Below, one piece after another: positions 17,233 to 26,288 of a stretch of DNA of 64,000 bases. A program made the position numbers and the translations under genes. The stretch is from Bacillota bacterium (GTDB taxonomy: Bacteria > Bacillota > Clostridia > Acetivibrionales > DSM-1351): assembly GCA_023415305.1 (NCBI GenBank), contig JAEZKZ010000088.1, positions 28,900 through 92,899 on the forward strand. The letters are read 5' to 3'. Position 1 is the first letter of the stretch; each line of letters starts with the position of its first letter. The notes under the pieces are model-generated. The model did not search any database. It saw only the letters and a program-made list of their open reading frames with translations, and was not told the DNA's origin.

Positions 17233-19368
17233 ATGGGACGCATTATTGTACTGGACGAGAATACCTCAAACAAAATAGCTGCGGGAGAAGTGGTTGAAAA
17301 ACCAGCTTCTGTTGTTAAGGAGCTTGTAGAAAACTCAATAGATGCCGGTGCAACAAGTATCTCAATAGATATTAAAAACGGTGGGATATCGTACATAAAA
17401 GTGACCGATAACGGCAGCGGAATGGATGAAGATGATGTTGAGATAGCCTTTGAACGGCATGCCACAAGTAAAATAAAACGTGCTGAAGATTTGGAATCCA
17501 TTGTTACCATGGGCTTCAGAGGAGAAGCACTGGCAAGCATCGCAGCTGTTTCCTCAGTGGAACTTCAGACAAGAGCCGCAGGAAATACCTACGGAATGTA
17601 TGTACATATCAGTGGAGGTACCTTTAAAGAGGTTAGGCAGACAGGATGTCCTGTCGGCACAACGTTTATCATTAGAAATTTATTCTTCAACACTCCTGCA
17701 CGGTATAAATTCCTGAAAAAGGATTCAACTGAAGCAGGCTATATTTCGGATGCAATTTCAAGGATAGCCCTTGGAAATCCCGAGATATCCTTTAGGTTGT
17801 CCAGCGGTAAAACAGTTTTACTGCATACCCCGGGAAATAATGACCTAAAGAGCGCCATTTACAGCATTTATGGGAAAGAAATCATTAAAGAGCTCATGGA
17901 GGTCAACTATCAGGATGACAAGTACAACATAACCGGGTATATCGGAAGACCTGAGGCTGCGCGAGCTAACAGAAACTATCAGTCTCTGTATATAAATAAA
18001 AGATATGTTAAAAGCAGGCTTGTATCATATGCGGTTGAACAGGCTTACAGTAGTATACTCATGAAAAACAAGTTTCCGTTCTTTGTTTTAAATATTGAAC
18101 TAAACCCTCTTCTGGTGGATGCAAATGTATCTCCAGCTAAAACTGAAGTCCGTTTTGCTGAGGAAAGCTATCTGTCCAGAGCCATATATATGGCGGTTTC
18201 CAAAGCCTTGAGTTCCGATACGCTTTTTAATCCTGTTACAGTATCCAACAGGGACAGGGAAATATTCAAGTTCAAGAATGTTGATCCAAAGCCTGAGTAT
18301 GTTCAAGAGGAGTTGGGTAGTGAACTAAAGAGAATCAGCGAACCAAAGACAGAGTTTGCAACAGTCAGTGGACAGGAAGCAGTTACACCCATTCGGGAGA
18401 CTGGAGTCAGCAGCCAGAGTTCTGCAACAGATAAATATAAGGCATATGCAAATGTTCATGAAAAAGAAATAGGACAAAATAGTAACAATAGAGAGGCAAA
18501 AGCTTCTGAGGAACAGGAAATAAAATTGTTCACAGAAGCATTAAAGCCCCTTACAAGAACCGATATTGGAAGGCTTGGACTTACACAGACAGCTGCTGAA
18601 ATGACAACACAGAGAGATTCTGAGACACAAACACAGAGTGTTGCTGAGACTCCAGCACAGCCTGTCATGCCGGAGATTGCAAATATATATAGTAATTCTG
18701 TTAACGAAGGCCTGCCGATTAAAGAAACCAATGGTATGGAAACAATTGATACTGTTGATAATAATAAAATTCACAAAAACGATACTGATTTAATGGCCAT
18801 GAAATATATCGGGCAGGCGTTTTCCACCTATATTATCCTCCAGAACGGAGAGGAGCTTGTATTGGTGGATCAGCATGCTGCCCATGAAAGAATTATATAT
18901 GAAAAGCTGAAAGTCAAATATGAGGAACGGAAAAATACCACTCAACTTTTATTGGAACCTGTAGTTATTCAGTATCAAGCATTTGAACTTAATGAAATAA
19001 GGTCAAAACAGGAGCTGCTCGCAAAAATAGGTTTTATCTTTGAGGATTTTGGAAATAATTCAATTATAATAAGAGGTATACCATATCTTTTGGAGGGATG
19101 CTCACCAAAGGATGTATTTTTGGAGCTGACCGATAAAATACTATCGTCCCTTAAGCCTGTTTCAACGCCTTTGGCAGATGAAATTATACATACCGTTGCA
19201 TGTAAGGCTGCCATCAAGGCTAACAAAAAACTTGACAACAGTGAGGTAGAACAATTGCTTGCCGAGCTATCTCAAGCAGGTTCAAGGTATACCTGCCCCC
19301 ATGGAAGACCAACAGTTATAAGACTCACAAAATACGAAATAGAAAAAATGTTCAAGCGAATCGTATGA
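17233..19368 (+). CDS. mutL: DNA mismatch repair protein MutL, with endonuclease motif
   Basis: A 711-residue MutL. The N-terminal GHKL ATPase shows NKIAAGEVVEKPASVVKELVEN (about residues 10-32), DNGSGM (about 58) and GFRGEAL (about 95). A long, poorly ordered Gln/Thr/Glu-rich linker covers about 340-510. The C-terminal domain has DQHAAHERIIYEKL (about 548-561), ACKAAIKANKKL and CPHGRPT, the metal-binding motifs of MutL proteins that nick DNA. This fits organisms without MutH. The start is ATG 17233 with AGGAGG upstream. miaA begins 15 nt after the stop, so they share a transcript. The linker is somewhat longer than in Bacillus. Confidence 0.98.
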   Translation: MGRIIVLDENTSNKIAAGEVVEKPASVVKELVENSIDAGATSISIDIKNGGISYIKVTDNGSGMDEDDVEIAFERHATSKIKRAEDLESIVTMGFRGEALASIAAVSSVELQTRAAGNTYGMYVHISGGTFKEVRQTGCPVGTTFIIRNLFFNTPARYKFLKKDSTEAGYISDAISRIALGNPEISFRLSSGKTVLLHTPGNNDLKSAIYSIYGKEIIKELMEVNYQDDKYNITGYIGRPEAARANRNYQSLYINKRYVKSRLVSYAVEQAYSSILMKNKFPFFVLNIELNPLLVDANVSPAKTEVRFAEESYLSRAIYMAVSKALSSDTLFNPVTVSNRDREIFKFKNVDPKPEYVQEELGSELKRISEPKTEFATVSGQEAVTPIRETGVSSQSSATDKYKAYANVHEKEIGQNSNNREAKASEEQEIKLFTEALKPLTRTDIGRLGLTQTAAEMTTQRDSETQTQSVAETPAQPVMPEIANIYSNSVNEGLPIKETNGMETIDTVDNNKIHKNDTDLMAMKYIGQAFSTYIILQNGEELVLVDQHAAHERIIYEKLKVKYEERKNTTQLLLEPVVIQYQAFELNEIRSKQELLAKIGFIFEDFGNNSIIIRGIPYLLEGCSPKDVFLELTDKILSSLKPVSTPLADEIIHTVACKAAIKANKKLDNSEVEQLLAELSQAGSRYTCPHGRPTVIRLTKYEIEKMFKRIV

Positions 19369-19383
19369 TAAGGAAAAGGATAA

Positions 19384-20337
19384 ATGATGAGGGAAGTAAT
19401 AGTAATAGCAGGGCCAACTGCTTCCGGTAAGACAAATCTATCCATAGAGCTTGCAAAACGGTTTAATGGTGAAATAATATCAGCAGACTCCATGCAGGTC
19501 TATAAATATATGGATATAGGGACAGCAAAACCAACTGAAGCGGAAATGCAGGGTATAAAACATTATCTGATTGACGAGCTATTGCCCAGTGAAGAATTTA
19601 ATGTTGTAAAATTCAAGGCATTGGCAGAAAAATATATTGAAGAAATTTTAAGTAAAGGGAAGCAGCCTATTATTGTTGGAGGAACAGGACTATACATCAG
19701 TTCCCTGATAAATAATATCAATTTCAGTGAGACAGAAAGTGACTGGGAACTCAGAGAGCAGTTAAGCAGGGAAGCCGAAGAAAATGGACCGGATTATTTA
19801 CATGACAAGCTGAAACTGGTTGACCCTGTATCAGCAGAGAACATTCATCCGAACAATGTAAAGCGTGTAATCAGGGCTCTTGAGGTATACTATCAGACAC
19901 TGAAGCCCATTAGCTATCATAATGATAAGTCAAGAGAAGTCCCTCCAAAATACAAGTTTATTCTTATAGGACTTGCCTGGGACAGGGAAAAGCTATATGA
20001 AAGAATTAACAAGAGAGTGGATATGATGCTTGAAGCAGGTCTTGTAAAAGAGGTTGAGGGACTCGTAGAAACAGGCTACGCAGAATCTATTACATCAATG
20101 CAGGGAATTGGCTACAAGGAAATAGTACGCTACCTAAGAGGTGAAATCACACTTGAGGAAGCAATAGAAATAATCAAGCGAGATTCAAGAAGATATGCCA
20201 AAAGACAAATTACATGGTTTAAAAGAATCAATGAAATTAAATGGTTTAGTATAGATAATTCTGGAAATACTAATAATATTGTTGAAACGGTTATTACCTA
20301 CATAAGAAGCCATGGTACGCAGCTTACGGGTTTTTAG
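19384..20337 (+). CDS. miaA: tRNA dimethylallyltransferase
   Basis: A 317-residue MiaA that transfers a dimethylallyl group to A37 of tRNAs reading UNN codons, giving the substrate for MiaB. The P-loop GPTASGKTNLSIELA (about residues 10-24), SADSMQVYKYMDIGTAKP, GGTGLYI and the C-terminal YAKRQITWFKR are family signatures. Two adjacent ATG codons (19384 and 19387) are both possible. AAGGA lies 7-10 nt upstream. It follows mutL closely, as in many Firmicutes, and hfq is next. Confidence 0.97.
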   Translation: MMREVIVIAGPTASGKTNLSIELAKRFNGEIISADSMQVYKYMDIGTAKPTEAEMQGIKHYLIDELLPSEEFNVVKFKALAEKYIEEILSKGKQPIIVGGTGLYISSLINNINFSETESDWELREQLSREAEENGPDYLHDKLKLVDPVSAENIHPNNVKRVIRALEVYYQTLKPISYHNDKSREVPPKYKFILIGLAWDREKLYERINKRVDMMLEAGLVKEVEGLVETGYAESITSMQGIGYKEIVRYLRGEITLEEAIEIIKRDSRRYAKRQITWFKRINEIKWFSIDNSGNTNNIVETVITYIRSHGTQLTGF

Positions 20338-20494
20338 TACTTTATTCTTATTGCATCTGCTGGTATAATCTAGTAAAATTAAAATAAGTTATGTCTTCAT
20401 CGTTCAATTTAATTGATTTTGGGGTACATAGAGTGCTTTCCATATATATGGATAAGCCCGGTAATTATATATAAAACAAAGGAGAGGATTTACT

Positions 20495-20737
20495 TTGGTA
20501 AAGAATACTATCAATTTGCAGGACATTTTTTTAAATCAGGTCAGAAAAGAACATATAGCTGTTACTATATATCTGACTAATGGATTTCAATTAAAGGGAA
20601 TGGTTAAGGGGTTTGACAATTTTACAGTTGTTCTTGACAGTGACGGTAAGCAGCAGCTTGTTTACAAGCATGCAATTTCAACTATAAGCCCCATGAAGGT
20701 TGTTAACCTGATATTTAACGAGCAGACGAAGGAATAA
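20495..20737 (+). CDS. hfq: RNA chaperone Hfq
   Basis: An 80-residue Sm-like protein: NLQDIFLNQVRKEHIAVTIYLTNGFQLKG covers Sm1, and LVYKHAISTISPMK carries the Sm2 Tyr-Lys-His signature that binds the 3' end of RNA. It forms a hexamer that pairs small RNAs with mRNAs. The start is TTG 20495 with AAAGGAGAGG 8 nt upstream. The position after miaA is the classical one. The C-terminal tail is short, as in Gram-positive Hfq. A strong hairpin lies 140 nt downstream. Confidence 0.97.
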   Translation: MVKNTINLQDIFLNQVRKEHIAVTIYLTNGFQLKGMVKGFDNFTVVLDSDGKQQLVYKHAISTISPMKVVNLIFNEQTKE

Positions 20738-20876
20738 TCAGGCTTTACATAGTTTATAACGCATATGTTCTAAAAGGCGTTTGACGAGGCAATCTATTCT
20801 GTATGCATCAGGTGTTATCTGTGGTCTCGGCATAAACTATATATTTTAATGACAAATAGCTAGATAAGTAAACATT

Positions 20877-20914
20877 AAACTCCCATTATAACATTATTGT
20901 AATGGGAGTTTCTC
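20877..20914 (+). terminator. Terminator after hfq
   Basis: AAACTCCCATTA (20877-20888) and TAATGGGAGTTT (20900-20911) form a perfect 12-bp stem with an 11-nt loop. Only a short T run follows. The rest of the 234-nt gap shows no gene. Confidence 0.7.
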
Positions 20915-20971
20915 AGATTGTTTTGAACATAAATGAAGGAATAGTAAAAAGGCCAAGTAGGAGGCTTACAT

Positions 20972-21793
20972 ATGGAATGTTTGGTAAATGGTGTTAATGT
21001 ATATTATGAAATATATGGTGAAGGGACTCCTGTCGTAATGATTCATGGTTGGAGTCCTGACCATAGGTTGATGAAAGGCTGTATGGAACCCGTATTTCAG
21101 TCTTCATTTGCTTCGTGGAAACGTATCTATTTTGATTTACCGGGAATGGGAAAAACTAAAGCAGAACCGTGGGTAAATAATTCCGATCAAATGCTGGATA
21201 TAGTTCTTGGCTTTATTGATACAGTGATTCCTAATGAACATTTTGTTTTAGCGGGCGAATCCTATGGTGGTTATTTAGCTAGAGGAATAATTAATAAGCG
21301 TACTTCTTTTGTAGATGGCCTTTTATTAATATGTCCAGTAGCTGGTGAATGTGGGGCAGAATATCAGGTAATAGAAAAGGACGATGAACTTTTAAATAGT
21401 CTAACAGAAGAGGACAGAAGTTATTTTGAGGGTAAGGGAATAAACACTTTACAAAATAGAAGGGTTTGGTCTAGATTCAAAGAAGAAGTTTTATCAGGGC
21501 TAAAGGTTGCGGATTATACATTTTTAAGAAAACATTCGGGTGATTTAAGTTTTGATGTTGACGCACTAGAAGTGCCTTTTACTAAACCTACACTTATGCT
21601 GGCAGGAAGACAGGATTCTGTAGTAGGGTACAGAGGGCTTTGGGATATAGTTGAATTATACCCGAGAGCTTCGTTTATTTTACTTGACAGTGCTGCTCAT
21701 AATCTGCAAATCGAACAGGATATCTTGTTTACCGAGGCTGTTAAAGAATGGTTATTCAGAGTAACTGCCGATCAGGGTAAAAAGATAATTTAA
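20972..21793 (+). CDS. Alpha/beta hydrolase
   Basis: A 273-residue cytoplasmic alpha/beta hydrolase. The oxyanion strand VVMIHGWSPD is near residue 25, the nucleophile elbow GESYGGYLARG near 92, a likely acid Asp in AGRQDSVVGY (about 217), and the catalytic His in SAAHNLQIEQ (about 246). The overall pattern resembles small esterases, haloperoxidase-like or proline-iminopeptidase-like enzymes. The substrate cannot be deduced. TAGGAGG lies 9 nt before ATG. It is a single-gene unit with its own terminator. Confidence 0.88.
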   Translation: MECLVNGVNVYYEIYGEGTPVVMIHGWSPDHRLMKGCMEPVFQSSFASWKRIYFDLPGMGKTKAEPWVNNSDQMLDIVLGFIDTVIPNEHFVLAGESYGGYLARGIINKRTSFVDGLLLICPVAGECGAEYQVIEKDDELLNSLTEEDRSYFEGKGINTLQNRRVWSRFKEEVLSGLKVADYTFLRKHSGDLSFDVDALEVPFTKPTLMLAGRQDSVVGYRGLWDIVELYPRASFILLDSAAHNLQIEQDILFTEAVKEWLFRVTADQGKKII

Positions 21794-21844
21794 TTGATCG
21801 AAACTTAAAACAATAACCTTAAAACGCAGAAAATAAATACTACG

Positions 21845-21880
21845 AAAAAACAGCGATAAAATTAATCATCGCTGTTTTTT
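21845..21880. terminator. Bidirectional terminator between the hydrolase gene and lexA
   Basis: AAAAAACAGCGAT (21845-21857) and ATCGCTGTTTTTT (21868-21880) form a 13-bp stem with A and T runs included. It suits both convergent genes. Confidence 0.9.
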
Positions 21881-21974
21881 ATGTACTGTATAATATTGTA
21901 CTATTGAATCTTTGACGTATGCCTTGTATTCACTTGCATCCTATATCTAATATCTAACTTCTAACCTCCAAAAA

Positions 21975-22628
21975 CTACATACGTCTGAAGACACCAATGA
22001 CTTTACCGACAATAGAAACGTTATCTTTTACTATGATAGGCTCAAGTCTGCTGTTCTCAGGCTGTAATCTGATATGATCCTTTTCCTTGAAAAAAGTTTT
22101 ACATGTTGCTTCGTCTCCCAGAAGTGCAACTATAATGTCTCCATTATTTGCGGTAGACTGCTGTCTTACCAAAACAAAATCATTATTAAGAATACCGGCT
22201 TCAATCATACTGTCACCCTGTATTCTCAGCATAAAAGCATTGCTGTTTTGAACAAAATCTACAGGCAGAGGAAAGGTATCGGTAATATTTTCAACTGCAA
22301 GAATAGGCTGACCTGCTGCAACTTTTCCAACGACGGGAACTTCAACCATTTCACGGGTAGTAAAATAGCCTTCCTTTTGAGCATTGACGGCTGTTTTTGT
22401 AGGTTTATTTAAATTATTTACTATTTTTATTGCTCTCGGTTTAGTAGGGTCCTTTTGAAGTACACCGCTATCATTTAGCTTCTGAAGATAGGCGTGAACA
22501 GTCGAGGTAGACTTAAAACCAACAGCAGCGCAAATTTCTCTGACTGATGGAGGATATCCGTTTTCATATACACATTTATTAACATAGTCAAGAATTTCCT
22601 GCTGCTTAGTAGAGTTCTTTTTAGCCAT
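21975..22628 (-). CDS. lexA: LexA repressor
   Basis: A 217-residue SOS repressor. The N-terminal winged helix (residues 1-about 65) includes NGYPPSVREICAAVGFKSTSTVHAYL. The autocleavage Ala-Gly lies in VGKVAAGQPIL (about 104), the catalytic Ser in QGDSMIEAG (about 141) and the Lys in ATCKTFF (about 178). RecA-stimulated self-cleavage inactivates it. Its own promoter (TTTGCT on the minus strand at 22690-22685, 18-nt spacer, TATACT at 22666-22661) overlaps a LexA box at 22687-22700, so it is autoregulated. It is divergent from a yneA-like gene, as in Bacillus. Confidence 0.97.
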   Translation of the reverse strand: MAKKNSTKQQEILDYVNKCVYENGYPPSVREICAAVGFKSTSTVHAYLQKLNDSGVLQKDPTKPRAIKIVNNLNKPTKTAVNAQKEGYFTTREMVEVPVVGKVAAGQPILAVENITDTFPLPVDFVQNSNAFMLRIQGDSMIEAGILNNDFVLVRQQSTANNGDIIVALLGDEATCKTFFKEKDHIRLQPENSRLEPIIVKDNVSIVGKVIGVFRRM

Positions 22629-22686
22629 AAAAGCCTCCTAGATTATGTATTAACAAGGTTAGTATAGCATATAAAATTCCAAATAG

Positions 22687-22700
22687 CAAACGAATGTTCG
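22687..22700. promoter_or_regulatory. LexA box in the lexA promoter
   Basis: CAAACGAATGTTCG is a near-match to the Gram-positive SOS box (CGAAC-N4-GTTCG) with one mismatch in the left arm. It overlaps the -35 region of the lexA promoter. Confidence 0.7.
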
Positions 22701-22719
22701 AAAAAAATGCAAAAGCGTA

Positions 22720-22768
22720 TTGACAAACGAGAACAAATGTTCGATAATATACATAGAACAAATGTTCG
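22720..22768 (+). promoter_or_regulatory. SOS promoter of the yneA-like gene with two LexA boxes
   Basis: TTGACA (22720-22725), 17 nt and GATAAT (22743-22748) form a near-consensus vegetative promoter. The first box, AGAACAAATGTTCG (22730-22743), fills the spacer. An identical second copy lies at 22755-22768 over the transcription start. Bound LexA would block both polymerase entry and clearance. Confidence 0.85.
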
Positions 22769-22779
22769 GGAGGTCGGTT

Positions 22780-23073
22780 ATGAATAAAAGAAGATATATA
22801 TTAAAGAATAGAGCAAAATTTTTCAATTTTATATTTTTAATTTCTCTTATTGTATTTATAATAGCATATACCGCCAGCGTTTCAGGTTATGCAGAACCAG
22901 ACTATACTACTGTTACTGTTCAGCCCGGAGATACTCTATGGTCCATAGCCGAACAGTATGGTGATGATAGCTCTGATATCAGGGAGTATATATACAACAT
23001 AAAAAAGATAAACAATATGAAATCGAGCTTGTTGGTTGAAAATACCTCTATTATAATACCGATAAATGAATAG
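22780..23073 (+). CDS. yneA: YneA-like LysM protein, SOS-induced cell-division inhibitor
   Basis: A 97-residue protein with a short basic N-terminus, one membrane segment (FNFIFLISLIVFIIAYTA, about residues 14-31) and a C-terminal LysM domain (TVTVQPGDTLWSIAEQY onward, about 45-94) facing outward to peptidoglycan. Topology, size, divergence from lexA and the two LexA boxes match B. subtilis YneA, which delays septation during DNA damage. ATG 22780 is chosen, with GGGAGG 8 nt upstream. A start at 22720 would include the promoter and operators. The family is firm; the division role is inferred from context. Confidence 0.88.
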   Translation: MNKRRYILKNRAKFFNFIFLISLIVFIIAYTASVSGYAEPDYTTVTVQPGDTLWSIAEQYGDDSSDIREYIYNIKKINNMKSSLLVENTSIIIPINE

Positions 23074-23119
23074 TTTCTCTCGTTTTTTTGACAAAATTAC
23101 GTATTTTTAACTCGTTTAT

Positions 23120-23148
23120 TTGACATTTACATATTGCGGTAGTATTAT
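23120..23148 (+). promoter_or_regulatory. Sigma-A-type promoter of the hyf-like operon
   Basis: TTGACA (23120-23125), a 17-nt spacer and TATTAT (23143-23148) lie about 48 nt before the first start codon. The near-consensus elements suggest strong or constitutive expression. Confidence 0.75.
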
Positions 23149-23195
23149 AGATGCTGTGTTTATCAAGCTTTAATTGCCTTGGAGGTATTTGATTC

Positions 23196-25265
23196 ATGTC
23201 AGCAAGTTACTTGACTACAAGCTTCATAATATGTGTCGCATTATATATAACAGGATCACTCTCTTCATTAGCTACATACTCAAAGCCTAAAATTTCGAAT
23301 TTTGTATCAAACATTTTTTCAATAACTGCAGGAATTTTGTTGAGCTTATCCATGATATTCAAACTATACTCTGCAGATGATCAGAATATTTCCTTCAACT
23401 TAAATAATAACATTCCTTTTATGAGCTTTAAGTTTAAAATTGATAACTTATCTGCTTTCTTTCTGCTTCTCATAGGGATTGTAACTTTAGTTGTTTCTAT
23501 ATATTCCCTGACATATATGAAGCGTTTTTTCAATACTAAAAACGTTGGTGTATTCGGGGCTTTATATAATCTATTTATCCTATCCATGGTTATTTTGTCC
23601 ACAAGCAACAATATCCTTTTATTTCTAGTGTTTTGGGAATTGATGTCATTAATATCATATTTTCTGGTTATATTTGAACATGAAAAGGACGAAGTTCAGA
23701 GGGCGGGTAAAACCTACATAGTAATGACATATGCCGGCACAGCTTTTATAACGTTGGCATTTCTTCTTATTGCATATTTCACAAATAGCTTCGAATTATC
23801 AGCGGTCAACTCCGCCTTAATTCCAGACAGTTACTCAAACTTGATATATATATTTCTACTTATAGGATTTGGTACAAAAGCAGGTATAATTCCAATGCAC
23901 ATATGGCTTCCATATGCTTATACCGAAGCACCAAGTAATGTTGCCGCAATTATGTCGGCAGTTATGAAAAAAATGTCAATTTACGGACTGCTGAGAATTA
24001 CATTCTATATTTTACCTGAAAACGCAATGTGGTGGGGAGTAGTAACCCTTATAGTCGGAACAATATCGGCAGTTTTTGGGATAGCTTATTCAGTAGCCTC
24101 AACCATAAATGTAAAGAGACTGCTTTCTTATTCAAGTATAGAGAACATGGGTATTATCTTCTGCGGCATTGGAATTATGCTTATTGCAAAAGCCTCGGGA
24201 AATGCTTTTTTACTATCTTTGGCTCTCACTGTAGTATTGCTCCATACCTTAAATCATGCTCTCTTCAAATCCCTGTTGTTTATGGGGGCTGGTGCTATTC
24301 AATATGCTACAGGCACCAGAAATATGGAGAAGCTGGGTGGCCTCATAAAAAAGATGCCGATTGCAGCAGTGTTTGTCTTCATAGGATGCCTGGCAATTTC
24401 GGCAGTTCCGCCTTTTAACGGTTTTGCCAGTGAATATTTGATTTTTCAATCAATTGTAAACAGTATTCTCTGGTTTGCACCTTCCGGTGAGTTCTCAATG
24501 GTCATTTTATTTGCTATTGTTGCCGCTTGCCTGGCCATTACAGGTGCTCTGGTTGTATTCAGCTATGTCAAACTATTTGGGATATCTTTTTTGGGTATGC
24601 CCCGTAGTCCTGAAGCCGAAAATGCTAAAGAACCTGAAAAGCCTATGCTTGCTGCACTTGCAATAGCTTCTCTATTATGTATTGTGCCCGGCGTTGGGAT
24701 AAAGACTGTTATTAAATTAATTGATAATGTTTCAGGGGACTTAATAAATATTAAACTTCTGTCAACAGACTGGTCATTATCTAAATTCCTGCATTATCCA
24801 GTGAATAACAGTGAAATGAGTATTTCCTTCAGTATGCTTTCAGTTTTTATATTTGCACTGGCCTGCTTGATGTTTATTGCAGTACTGCTTTTGAGAAAAA
24901 GGACATCGGTTCAAAAATATAATACCTGGGACTGTGGATTTACTCAATTGACTCCAAAAATGCAGTATTCGGCCATAGGTTTTTCAAAATCAGTGCGAAT
25001 TATCTTCAGAGGACTTTTCAAGCCCAATAGAGATTTGGTTATTACTGAGGGGTCCGGTCCTTATTTTATAAAAAAGGCTAATTATACACTTTCTACAGAA
25101 AAAGTTATTGAAAAATATATATATAAACCATTTATTCTGGCTATTATTAATTTCTCAAGAAAAACCAGATTTAAGATACAAACAGGGAGTATACATGCAT
25201 ATTTAACGTATTTCTTCTGTGTTCTTGTTTTAATGCTGTTGTATTATTGTTTTATAACGCCATAA
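23196..25265 (+). CDS. hyfB: HyfB/EhrA-like proton-translocating membrane subunit
   Basis: A 689-residue polytopic protein of the NuoL/MrpA/HyfB antiporter-like family, with about 14-16 membrane helices. The conserved core has FWELMSLISYFLVIFEHEKD (Glu of helix 5, about residues 147-166), GTKAGIIPMHIWLPYAYTEAPSN (Lys and His, about 227-250) and LLHTLNHALFKSLLFMGAG (about 350). Such subunits conduct ions in complex I, Hyf/Hyc formate hydrogenlyase and Ech hydrogenases. The last 150 residues resemble the HyfB C-terminus (NTWDCGF). It is first of six genes ending at 31042. TTGGAGG lies 11 nt upstream. Confidence 0.93.
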   Translation: MSASYLTTSFIICVALYITGSLSSLATYSKPKISNFVSNIFSITAGILLSLSMIFKLYSADDQNISFNLNNNIPFMSFKFKIDNLSAFFLLLIGIVTLVVSIYSLTYMKRFFNTKNVGVFGALYNLFILSMVILSTSNNILLFLVFWELMSLISYFLVIFEHEKDEVQRAGKTYIVMTYAGTAFITLAFLLIAYFTNSFELSAVNSALIPDSYSNLIYIFLLIGFGTKAGIIPMHIWLPYAYTEAPSNVAAIMSAVMKKMSIYGLLRITFYILPENAMWWGVVTLIVGTISAVFGIAYSVASTINVKRLLSYSSIENMGIIFCGIGIMLIAKASGNAFLLSLALTVVLLHTLNHALFKSLLFMGAGAIQYATGTRNMEKLGGLIKKMPIAAVFVFIGCLAISAVPPFNGFASEYLIFQSIVNSILWFAPSGEFSMVILFAIVAACLAITGALVVFSYVKLFGISFLGMPRSPEAENAKEPEKPMLAALAIASLLCIVPGVGIKTVIKLIDNVSGDLINIKLLSTDWSLSKFLHYPVNNSEMSISFSMLSVFIFALACLMFIAVLLLRKRTSVQKYNTWDCGFTQLTPKMQYSAIGFSKSVRIIFRGLFKPNRDLVITEGSGPYFIKKANYTLSTEKVIEKYIYKPFILAIINFSRKTRFKIQTGSIHAYLTYFFCVLVLMLLYYCFITP

Positions 25266-25308
25266 TTCATATGAAAAGCTAAATTAATACATACAAGAGG
25301 GTTTAGTA

Positions 25309-26247
25309 ATGTTAGTATCAATTTTAAAACTTGTCTTACAAATTATTATAACTATACTAATAGCTCCATTTTTTACTGGAGTTATACGTAAAATGAAGGC
25401 TAAGGTGCAGCATAGAGTTGGTGCTTCAGTTTTTCAGCCTTATTACGATTTATTAAAGCTGCTCAGGAAAGATCTGGTTGTTTCAACAACAGCATCATGG
25501 ATATATAATATTGCACCATATGTCTACTTTATAACGTCAGTGGTTGCAGTAAGCTGTTTACCCATAATACGAGGCTTAGTTGGTTTCTCGTTTTATACCG
25601 ATCTGCTGATAATTGTATACCTTTTCGTAGCCGGACGTGTATTTATGACTTTAGCCGGACTTGATACAGGAAGTACCTTCGGAGGAATGGGAAGCAGCAG
25701 AGAACTGCTTGTGTCCGCACTTGTTGAACCGGCATTATTTATAGTAATAATTACTGTCAGTGCGAGAACTGAAATTGCTTCCACAAACGTAAATTCAATA
25801 TACAGTTACGTGGCAAGACACTCAGAGACTGCTTTTACTCCCATGAATATATTGTTGTTTGCAAGTATGCTGCTTATTTTAATTGCCGAGTCCTCCAGAA
25901 TTCCTGTGGATGACCCCTCAACACATCTGGAGCTTACCATGATTCATGAAGCGATGGTCCTTGAATACTCAGGAAGGCATCTGGCATTAATTGAAATGGG
26001 TAATTATATCAAGCAGTTGGTTTTTATGACCTTTATGGCCAATATATTAATTCCGGCAGGTTTTAATATTGAAAATGTGTTTTTAGCACTGGGAGTTTTT
26101 CTTGTTAAAGTACTGGTTATTACTATTCTGGTTGGACTTGTTGAATTAAATACTGTTAAATTCAGGCTTTACAGTATACCTAACTTTGCTGTAATTGCTC
26201 TGGTTATTTCTATATTAGGATTTTTAACCGGCTTTATTCTTAAATAG
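25309..26247 (+). CDS. hyfC: HyfC/HycD-like membrane subunit (NuoH family)
   Basis: A 312-residue membrane protein with about eight helices, homologous to complex I subunit NuoH and HycD/HyfC. Its loops contain KVQHRVGASVFQPYYDLLKLLRKD near residues 31-54 and ESSRIPVDDPSTHLELTMIHEAM near 196-218, the acidic stretch that contacts the soluble arm. It links the Fe-S arm to the ion-conducting subunits. It follows hyfB by 43 nt with its own AGAGGG site. Confidence 0.94.
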   Translation: MLVSILKLVLQIIITILIAPFFTGVIRKMKAKVQHRVGASVFQPYYDLLKLLRKDLVVSTTASWIYNIAPYVYFITSVVAVSCLPIIRGLVGFSFYTDLLIIVYLFVAGRVFMTLAGLDTGSTFGGMGSSRELLVSALVEPALFIVIITVSARTEIASTNVNSIYSYVARHSETAFTPMNILLFASMLLILIAESSRIPVDDPSTHLELTMIHEAMVLEYSGRHLALIEMGNYIKQLVFMTFMANILIPAGFNIENVFLALGVFLVKVLVITILVGLVELNTVKFRLYSIPNFAVIALVISILGFLTGFILK

Positions 26248-26288
26248 ACAGAATAAGTATAATCGGTCAAAATTCAAGGAGTGTGTTT

